From positions 1 to 30,185 of the forward strand of contig JAZUMQ010000005.1 of NCBI GenBank assembly GCA_045603745.1: a stretch of DNA of 30,185 nt, read 5' to 3'. The notes beneath the pieces are model-generated. The model did not search any database. It was not told the DNA's origin and worked only from the letters and a program-made list of their open reading frames with translations. The first letter of the stretch is position 1; each line of letters begins with the position of its first letter. The position numbers and the translations under genes are program-made. This document shows, piece by piece, positions 25,411-30,185 of this stretch. This stretch comes from RGIG995 sp045603745 (GTDB lineage Bacteria > Bacillota > Clostridia > Oscillospirales > UBA644).

Positions 25411-27278
25411 TTCCACCCATTTCCGATCGCCAGACAGGAGTCTTATTCGACTCCCGAGACCCTTTTTACCGCTCCCCCGCAGGAGCGATTCCCCTTGGAA
25501 CGGAATTGACCTTTTCCTTGCTGATCCCCCGGGGAGAATGCCCCCGGAAGATCACTCTTTGGTTTTCCAAAGATGGGGAAAAAGCAACGGAAATTCCCTT
25601 TCTTTTTGCTGAAAATATCCGTCAATATCAACGCTGGACTGCGACCGTCACCCCCGAAACGGCGGGGGTGTATTGGTATACCTTCCGACTGGAAACACGA
25701 GATGGCGTTAAGATCTACGGCAGAGACGCAAAAAACAATCCCGTCTGCGGACGACAGAATCCGGCGGCGTGGCAGGTGACGGTCTACGACAAAACCGCAA
25801 CCTTACCCAAGGGCTGGGCGGGGGGTACCTTTTATCAGATTTTTCCCGACCGCTTTTTCCGAGCAGGGAAGCAGACCGTTCCCCAAGGGAAGGAATACGC
25901 CACACTGCGCACGCCGGGAGAATTACCCACTTGGAAGCGGGAAGAAAACGGGGATCTGGACACCACCGACTTTTTCGGGGGAAATCTCAAGGGGATCGAA
26001 GCAAAATTGGATTATCTCAAAGGTCTTGGGGTAACCGCACTGTATTTAAATCCCATTTTTGAGGCCCATTCCAATCACCGTTACGATACGGCAAATTATG
26101 AAAAGATCGACCCTTTTCTGGGAGGCGAAAAAGATTTCAAATCCCTCTGCAACGCCGCCCACAAGCGGGGCATGAAAATTATGTTGGACGGCGTTTTCAG
26201 TCACACCGGAGAGGACAGTATTTATTTCAACAAATACGGAACGTATCCCAATCAGGGAGCGTATCAATCGAAAGATTCCCCCTATCACCCTTGGTTCAAA
26301 TTCAAACGCTGGCCGGAAGATTACACCGCTTGGTGGGGCATCAAATTGCTCCCGGAAGTGGACGAATCCAACCCCGACTACATGGAATATATCACCGGAA
26401 AAGACGGTATTTTGCGCCGTTGGTTGCGGGCAGGAGCGGACGGCTGGAGATTTGACGTGGCAGACGAAATTCCCGACGATTTTCTGGAGGCGTCCCACAA
26501 GGCAATCAAAGAAGAAAATCCCGACGCTTTGTTCATCGGCGAAGTGTGGGAAGACGCCACAAACAAAGAATCCTACGGACTGCGGCGAAAATATCTGCTG
26601 GGCAATCAGTTGGACAGCGTGATGAATTACGTTTTAAAAGACGCGGTCATCGCCTTTGTTCTTACCGGAGACAGCGAAGAATTTGCCGAGCGGTTACAGG
26701 GAATAAGAGAGAATTATCCCCCCTGCGGTCTTCATTGCGCCATGAACCTGATCGGCACTCACGACACGCCCCGGGTTCTGACCGTCTTAAGCGGAGTGAA
26801 CCTGCCGAAAGATCCGGCGGAACAAGTGGCGTTAGTCCTCACCGACCAACAGTTATCGGAAGCAAAAAAACGCCTGATTGTTGCAGACGTTTTGATGTTT
26901 ACCCTGCCGGGAATCCCCTCGGTCTATTACGGAGACGAGGCGGGCATGGAAGGGGGACACGACCCTTTAAATCGCCAATTTTACCCCTGGGGCAAGGAAG
27001 ACAAGGCTCTGCAGGGATTGATTGCCAAACTGGGAGAAATCCGAAAAAAACACCCGGTATTCAAAGAAGGCGACCTGAAAATACTCTTTGCGGATCAGGG
27101 GCTGATCCTCTACCGAAGAGAGGACGGCGTACATCTGCCGGTCACCGTGGCGGTCAACTGCGGAGAAAAGGAAAAGCAACTGGAATTGGAAGGTTCAAAA
27201 ACCGACCTTATCACCAAAAGGCGCTTTGTAAAAACCCTGCCCCTCTCCCCCATGTCTGCCGTCATTTTAGAAGGATAA
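25407..27278 (+). CDS. GH13 alpha-amylase / neopullulanase-like glucan hydrolase
   Basis: 623 residues from the GTG at 25407. This overlaps the glgP stop as GTGA and has GGAGG 7 bases upstream; the frame is open earlier only inside glgP. It has no signal peptide, so it is cytoplasmic. Residues ~1-130 look like a CBM34-type N-domain. The barrel shows TFYQIFPDRFF, YLNPIFEAHSNHRYDT, LDGVFSHTG, GWRFDVADE (nucleophile Asp350), GEVWED (acid Glu379) and IGTHDTPR (Asp453). The SNHRYDT and FPDRF segments fit neopullulanase, cyclomaltodextrinase or maltodextrin glucosidase types. It probably degrades the short dextrins left by the phosphorylase; its exact specificity is unknown. Confidence 0.93.
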   Translation: MIPPISDRQTGVLFDSRDPFYRSPAGAIPLGTELTFSLLIPRGECPRKITLWFSKDGEKATEIPFLFAENIRQYQRWTATVTPETAGVYWYTFRLETRDGVKIYGRDAKNNPVCGRQNPAAWQVTVYDKTATLPKGWAGGTFYQIFPDRFFRAGKQTVPQGKEYATLRTPGELPTWKREENGDLDTTDFFGGNLKGIEAKLDYLKGLGVTALYLNPIFEAHSNHRYDTANYEKIDPFLGGEKDFKSLCNAAHKRGMKIMLDGVFSHTGEDSIYFNKYGTYPNQGAYQSKDSPYHPWFKFKRWPEDYTAWWGIKLLPEVDESNPDYMEYITGKDGILRRWLRAGADGWRFDVADEIPDDFLEASHKAIKEENPDALFIGEVWEDATNKESYGLRRKYLLGNQLDSVMNYVLKDAVIAFVLTGDSEEFAERLQGIRENYPPCGLHCAMNLIGTHDTPRVLTVLSGVNLPKDPAEQVALVLTDQQLSEAKKRLIVADVLMFTLPGIPSVYYGDEAGMEGGHDPLNRQFYPWGKEDKALQGLIAKLGEIRKKHPVFKEGDLKILFADQGLILYRREDGVHLPVTVAVNCGEKEKQLELEGSKTDLITKRRFVKTLPLSPMSAVILEG

Positions 27279-27295
27279 CCGAGATACGGCAAACT

Positions 27296-27327
27296 AAAAC
27301 CGGAATGCTGTGCGCATTCCGGTTTTT
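27296..27327. terminator. Bidirectional terminator between the glycogen operon and the convergent lipoprotein gene
   Basis: aaaaccggaatgc, loop tgtgc, gcattccggtttt form a 13-bp perfect stem ending in TTTTT on the plus strand. On the minus strand it ends in TTTTAGTTT, so it can serve both convergent genes. Confidence 0.92.
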
Positions 27328-27333
27328 CCCCGA

Positions 27334-27672
27334 TTAAGTTCTTTCAGATGATTCTGTGGACATACCCGGCAGCGGTTCCAACGGCATGGGTTTTCCGTAA
27401 TATTTTTCTACGGCCTTTTTGAAATCGTTATAGCAATTCTTCCACGGTTCATAGGACACTGTAGGGACTACGCCATACTGTTCTATTTTTGCTACAACGC
27501 TTCTCGCATCAATGTCCTCATATTCTTCCGGAATCTCCAATCCGCAACGGACAAGGTGTTTTCTGCATTGATCCCATTCCATCTCGGAGAGTTTCTTTTT
27601 TTCACAACCGGACATAGACACAAGTCCAAGAATCAGAATAAGGATAATTCCTAAAGATAAAAATCGTTTCAT
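27334..27672 (-). CDS. Small orphan lipoprotein
   Basis: 112 residues. GAGGTAATTT precedes the ATG at 27672. The signal peptide has MSGC as lipobox (lipid Cys 23). The mature part is short and polar: KKLSEMEWDQCRKHLVRCGLEIPEEYEDID, then a Tyr/Trp-rich stretch (VSYEPWKNCYNDFKKAVEKYYGKP) and a Pro-rich end. It has three further Cys. I recognise no family. It lies 16 bases after the stop of a truncated gene (27689-27850) and was probably the second gene of that unit. No promoter of its own is visible, and a terminator stands between it and the nearest upstream promoter. Confidence 0.7.
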   Translation of the reverse strand: MKRFLSLGIILILILGLVSMSGCEKKKLSEMEWDQCRKHLVRCGLEIPEEYEDIDARSVVAKIEQYGVVPTVSYEPWKNCYNDFKKAVEKYYGKPMPLEPLPGMSTESSERT

Positions 27673-27688
27673 AAATTACCTCTTCCCT

Positions 27689-27850
27689 TTACGAAATTTC
27701 AGATTCAAGTTCAGTGCCCCACGGGGTGACACACTCTCCGGTGCAGGGCAAACTTTTCCATATGGTACTTTCAACGTCTCCGCAGTCGTTACAGATTTTA
27801 TCGTACTGGTAATAGTGTCTCGTTCCGGAGTGATAATGTTCTTCCGTCCA
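27689..27850 (-). pseudogene. 5'-truncated remnant of a Cys-rich (zinc-ribbon-like) protein
   Basis: On the minus strand a 54-codon frame ends with TAA at 27689-27691 and reads ...EEHYHSGTRHYYQYDKICNDC, GDVESTIWKSLPC, TGECVTPWGTELESEIS. The CxxCG...PCxxxC pattern and the composition are protein-like, and I recall similar C-terminal segments in Clostridia proteins. There is no ATG, GTG or TTG before the Cys motif, and a TAA at 27854-27856 closes the frame just upstream, next to the terminator hairpin. The 5' part is missing, so this is called a remnant. Another frame across the same bases (27676-27876) has no ribosome binding site. Confidence 0.6.
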
Positions 27851-27862
27851 TAGTTAACCGTA

Positions 27863-27902
27863 AAACGAAAAAGCACACGAACGATTTTCGCCCGCGTGCT
27901 TT
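27863..27902 (-). terminator. Terminator of the short transcription unit
   Basis: On the minus strand AAAGCACGCGGGCGA and TCGTTCGTGTGCTTT form a 15-bp stem (three G-U pairs) with a 3-base loop, followed by TTCGTTTT. The stem overlaps the stop codon of the 29-codon frame. Confidence 0.8.
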
Positions 27903-27990
27903 AATTACTTGCTTCGACACAATCCCGATAGAGAGAAAATCTCAGCAACGATAAACGCACCGAGCGTGTGATCAAATAGTAGAATTTCAT
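27901..27990 (-). CDS. Possible 29-residue peptide (or leader frame of a small RNA)
   Basis: The ATG at 27990 follows AAAAGGAGAGAAGGATC, a strong ribosome binding site. The frame encodes MKFYYLITRSVRLSL then LRFSLYRDCVEASN and stops at 27901-27903, inside the terminator stem. The peptide is basic and amphipathic in the middle, with one Cys and no signal peptide. The frame is open further upstream, but a perfect promoter lies there, so the short form is the likely one. The transcript would be about 150 bases. I do not recognise the peptide; the unit could also act as an RNA. Confidence 0.6.
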   Translation of the reverse strand: MKFYYLITRSVRLSLLRFSLYRDCVEASN

Positions 27991-28021
27991 GATCCTTCTC
28001 TCCTTTTGTTTTTCTGTTTTT

Positions 28022-28055
28022 ATTATACCACGTTTTACAACGTATGTCAATACGT
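28022..28055 (-). promoter_or_regulatory. Perfect consensus promoter overlapped by two palindromes
   Basis: On the minus strand, TTGACA (28045-28050), 17 bases, TATAAT (28022-28027). ACGTATGTCAATACGT (28040-28055) is a perfect palindrome over the -35 box. ACGTTTTACAACGT (28030-28043) is a second, in the spacer. Their centres are 11 bases apart, one helical turn, as for cooperative dimers such as ribbon-helix-helix repressors. The rest of the gap 28056-28200 holds no gene, only a CTCCGCGGGGAGGGGTCCGA motif (about 28131-28150). Confidence 0.85.
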
Positions 28056-28208
28056 AATGTTGCATGAAGATCTTTTGCAAAAATCGTGCATTATACACAA
28101 ATGAGTTTTTTTGTTGATGAGGGTACGACTTCTCCGCGGGGAGGGGTCCGAGGGGTGATTTTCGATTTTCTCCTGTGATTGCATTTTTTAACATTCGTGT
28201 GAACCCCC

Positions 28209-28237
28209 TTGCATTTTTATGGCGATTGTGCTATAAT
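28209..28237 (+). promoter_or_regulatory. Promoter of the decarboxylase beta-subunit operon
   Basis: TTGCAT (28209-28214), 17 bases, TATAAT (28232-28237). The leader contains a small hairpin, CTTGACGC/GCGTCGAG (28253-28272), before the ribosome binding site AAAGGAG. Confidence 0.85.
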
Positions 28238-28297
28238 TTAAAAAGATTTCGCCTTGACGCAACCGCGTCGAGCAAAAAACCAAAAAGGAGATTTCAA

Positions 28298-29458
28298 ATG
28301 GATATTATTTTGGATTTGTTTGCGCCGATCATCGAGCAAATGCAGGCAGATCCCATGCTGATCGTAAAACAGATCGTCATGTGGATTATCGGCGGCGTTC
28401 TGATTTATCTTGCCATCAAAAAAGAGATGGAACCCACCCTGCTTTTGCCCATGGGCTTCGGGGCGATTCTGGTCAATCTGCCCGGGATCGAAATGATCGA
28501 AGGACAAGCCGTAGCGCAAAACGGTGCCTTCCACACCCTGGAACGGTTGTTTGACATCGGCATCGACAACGGTGAATTGATGCCCTTAATTTTGTTTATT
28601 GGGATCGGGGCTATGATTGATTTCGGACCCTTGCTTCGCAATCCGAAATATATGCTTTTCGGCGCTGCCGCACAGTTCGGCATTTTCTTTACCTTGTGCC
28701 TGGCGTCTTTCGTCGGCTTTGACCTGAACGATGCCGCGTCTATCGCCATTATCGGAGCCGCAGACGGTCCTACCGCCATTTTCGTAGCACAAACCCTGAA
28801 TTCCAGCTATCTTGCCGCGATCATGGTCGCCGCCTATTCTTATATGGCGCTGGTTCCCCTCATTCAGCCGGTGGTTATCAAGGCCTGCACTACCAGAAAA
28901 GAACGGTTGATCCGCATGGACGATTCGGGAGCAAGAGAGGTTTCTAAAACTACGCGGATCCTGTTCCCTATCGTGGTTACCATTATCGTGGGATTCGTTG
29001 CCCCCGACGCCGTTTCCCTCATCGGATTTTTGATGTTCGGAAATCTGATTCGGGAATGTGGCGTTTTGAATTCTCTGTCCGAAACGGCACAGAAAGTTCT
29101 GGCGAACCTGATCACCATTTTCCTTGGCATCACCATCGCCTTCCAGATGAAAGCAGACGAATTCTTACAATGGGAAACCCTGTTGATCATGGGCTTGGGA
29201 TTGTTTGCCTTTATCTTTGATACCTTCGGTGGTATCATGATCGCCAAGATCATGAACTTGTTCCTCAAAAAGAAGATCAACCCCATGATCGGGGCGGCAG
29301 GCATTTCCGCCTTCCCCATGGCAGGACGGGTCGTCAACAAGATGGGACTTGCAGAAGACGATCAGAACTTCCTTTTGATGCACGCCATCGGCGTCTACGT
29401 TTCCGGTCAGGTGGCATCGGTCATCGCCGGGGGCTTGATTCTTTCGTTCTTAGCGTAA
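28298..29458 (+). CDS. oadB: Sodium ion-translocating decarboxylase beta subunit
   Basis: 386 residues from the ATG at 28298, with AAAGGAG 7 bases upstream; the longer open frame crosses the promoter. It is a membrane protein with about ten hydrophobic spans that couples decarboxylation of a biotin-bound carboxyl group to sodium export. Family motifs: MDFGPLL-like MIDFGPLLRNP, IIGAADGPTAIFVA with the essential-type Asp156, FGNLIRECGV, and AAGISAFPMAGRVV. The symbol stands for the family; OadB, GcdB and MmdB cannot be told apart. The carboxyltransferase and biotin carrier subunits are not in the window. A tiny OadG-like gene follows 16 bases later. Confidence 0.93.
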   Translation: MDIILDLFAPIIEQMQADPMLIVKQIVMWIIGGVLIYLAIKKEMEPTLLLPMGFGAILVNLPGIEMIEGQAVAQNGAFHTLERLFDIGIDNGELMPLILFIGIGAMIDFGPLLRNPKYMLFGAAAQFGIFFTLCLASFVGFDLNDAASIAIIGAADGPTAIFVAQTLNSSYLAAIMVAAYSYMALVPLIQPVVIKACTTRKERLIRMDDSGAREVSKTTRILFPIVVTIIVGFVAPDAVSLIGFLMFGNLIRECGVLNSLSETAQKVLANLITIFLGITIAFQMKADEFLQWETLLIMGLGLFAFIFDTFGGIMIAKIMNLFLKKKINPMIGAAGISAFPMAGRVVNKMGLAEDDQNFLLMHAIGVYVSGQVASVIAGGLILSFLA

Positions 29459-29474
29459 ATAAGGAGGGTATCGC

Positions 29475-29609
29475 ATGAAGTTTGACGTTCAAGGACTGCT
29501 GGAATCCCTGCCCTATATGGGCAAGGGTATGTTGGGAATTTTCATCGTCACGCTGACGATTATTCTCACCGTTTCCATTCTCAATGCAATAACGAGCAAG
29601 AAAAAATAA
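29475..29609 (+). CDS. 44-residue single-span OadG-like small subunit
   Basis: The ATG at 29475 follows AAGGAGGG, one of the best ribosome binding sites in the window, and lies 16 bases after the beta-subunit stop. The product starts MKFDVQGLLESLPYMGKGML, has one membrane span (GIFIVTLTIILTVSILNAI) and ends SKKK. Position and shape match the gamma subunits of sodium-pumping decarboxylases, which have one N-terminal span, but it is about half their usual length and lacks the soluble C-terminal tail with the zinc-binding residues. It probably helps assemble or anchor the complex; this rests on family knowledge and context. Confidence 0.85.
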   Translation: MKFDVQGLLESLPYMGKGMLGIFIVTLTIILTVSILNAITSKKK

Positions 29610-29616
29610 TAATTTC

Positions 29617-29649
29617 AAAAAGGAGATACGGTATTCGTATCTCCTTTTT
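29617..29649 (+). terminator. Terminator between the small subunit gene and pncC
   Basis: AAAAAGGAGATACG, loop GTATT, CGTATCTCCTTTTT form a perfect 14-bp stem whose right arm ends in the T-run. The next bases, AAGGAG (29650-29655), are the ribosome binding site of pncC, so pncC must depend on read-through or on a start point I cannot see. Confidence 0.88.
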
Positions 29650-29661
29650 AAGGAGAACACA

Positions 29662-30147
29662 ATGACCGAAGAAAAACGTTTTCAAATTGCAAAAACCGTT
29701 GTCGACAAGCTAATCGAAAAGGGCTGGACGGTATCTTTTGCCGAATCATGCACCGGGGGATTGGCTTGCGCTCGATTGGTAGACGTAGCAAACGCCTCGA
29801 AGGTACTGAACGCTTCCTTTGTCACCTACGCAAACGAGGCAAAACAAAATCTTTTGGACGTGTCTCCCAAAACCCTGAGCACCTACGGTGCCGTCAGCGA
29901 AGAAACGGCAAAAGAAATGGCGGAAGGGGTCGCAAAAACCAACAACGCCCACGTGGGCATCGCCATCAGCGGCATTGCCGGTCCGGGGGGCGGCACGGAA
30001 GAAAAGCCGGTGGGCACGGTCTGTTTTGGCTTTTCCATCAACGGAAAAACCTTTACCGAGCGAAAACAGTTCGGCGATTTAGGACGGCAAAACGTCCGGA
30101 ATGCCGCCGTGGATTTCGTGTTTGAAACCTTGGAAAAACAAATATAA
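29662..30147 (+). CDS. pncC: Nicotinamide-nucleotide amidohydrolase (CinA C-terminal family)
   Basis: 161 residues, the usual size of the stand-alone domain. The family deamidates nicotinamide mononucleotide to nicotinate mononucleotide, returning by-products to NAD synthesis. Motifs: VSFAESCTGGLACARLVD (the Ser of ESCTGG is the likely nucleophile), FVTYANEAKQNLLDV, YGAVSEETAKEMAEG and AISGIAGPGGGTEEKPVGTV. AAGGAG is 6 bases before the ATG. There is no N-terminal MoaB-like CinA domain, so a competence role is not implied. Confidence 0.95.
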   Translation: MTEEKRFQIAKTVVDKLIEKGWTVSFAESCTGGLACARLVDVANASKVLNASFVTYANEAKQNLLDVSPKTLSTYGAVSEETAKEMAEGVAKTNNAHVGIAISGIAGPGGGTEEKPVGTVCFGFSINGKTFTERKQFGDLGRQNVRNAAVDFVFETLEKQI

Positions 30148-30166
30148 AAAGCCTGAAAAAATCCCC

Positions 30167-30185
30167 CTGCGGACGATTTCCGCAG
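30167..30185 (+). terminator. Start of a hairpin, probably the pncC terminator, cut by the window edge
   Basis: CTGCGGA (30167-30173) pairs with TCCGCAG (30179-30185). The bases before it, AAAAAATCCCC, would extend the stem and give a T-run if the sequence continues with GGGGATTTTTT; that part is outside the window. Confidence 0.5.

Noticed and set aside
27676..27876. 66-codon minus frame starting with GTG
   Set aside because: The start lies inside the terminator stem and has no ribosome binding site. The alternative frame over the same bases (27689-27850) gives a far more protein-like, Cys-motif sequence.
1..30185. CRISPR array, insertion sequence, prophage or integrative element
   Set aside because: No regularly spaced repeats with spacers, and no transposase, integrase or relaxase frame, are present. 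The short repeats at 848-979, 11192-11383 and 14043-14068 are of other kinds.

Overview
The window looks like a chromosomal segment of an uncultured gut-type Clostridia (Bacillota). The grounds are: many lipoproteins with Gram-positive style signal peptides, the two-gene GlgC/GlgD glycogen arrangement, strong AGGAGG-type ribosome binding sites, consensus TTGACA-17-TATAAT promoters, GTG/TTG starts, and AT-rich intergenic regions with GAATAATGAATAATG-type repeats. The exact genus cannot be read from the sequence. No integrase, transposase, phage gene or CRISPR array is visible.

Region 1 (1-7850, minus strand). A very large secreted ISGGTV-repeat (parallel beta-helix-like) surface protein starts at 2796 and runs off the left edge. 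Upstream of it is a four-gene operon with a near-consensus promoter (7822-7850) and an intrinsic terminator (3038-3070): tex (RNA-binding accessory protein), a HAD-family phosphatase, and two divergent paralogous lipoproteins with acidic Ser/Asp/Glu-rich tails.

Region 2 (7872-11036, minus strand). A polar amino-acid ABC importer: substrate-binding lipoprotein, a permease carrying an unusual ~230-residue N-terminal extracytoplasmic extension, and the ATPase. It has its own promoter and terminator, and a hairpin between the first two genes. It is followed by a repeat-filled intergenic region and a tRNA-Ser(GGA) gene with its own promoter and terminator.

Region 3 (11633-16764, minus strand). 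A THUMP-type RNA methyltransferase gene, then three tandem paralogous lipoproteins of a DUF6528-like, beta-propeller-like family. All sit between one promoter and one terminator. The third copy has a ~140-residue Asp/Ser linker, and copies 1 and 2 share a nearly identical 123-bp tract.

Region 4 (16863-27327, plus strand). A complete glycogen cluster glgB-glgC-glgD-glgA-glgP plus a GH13 amylase/neopullulanase-like gene. It starts from one strong promoter and ends at a bidirectional terminator. The genes cover ADP-glucose synthesis, chain elongation, branching, phosphorolysis and hydrolysis of the released maltodextrins.

Region 5 (27334-30185). A small orphan lipoprotein (minus), the 5'-truncated remnant of a Cys-rich protein, and a compact transcription unit with a perfect consensus promoter overlapped by two palindromes. 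That unit could encode a 29-residue peptide and ends in its own terminator. On the plus strand follow a sodium-translocating decarboxylase beta subunit, a 44-residue single-span OadG-like subunit, and pncC (CinA C-terminal amidase). The items most worth following up are the short palindrome-controlled unit and adjacent gene remnant, the triplicated lipoprotein operon, the permease with the novel extension, and the miniature decarboxylase subunit.
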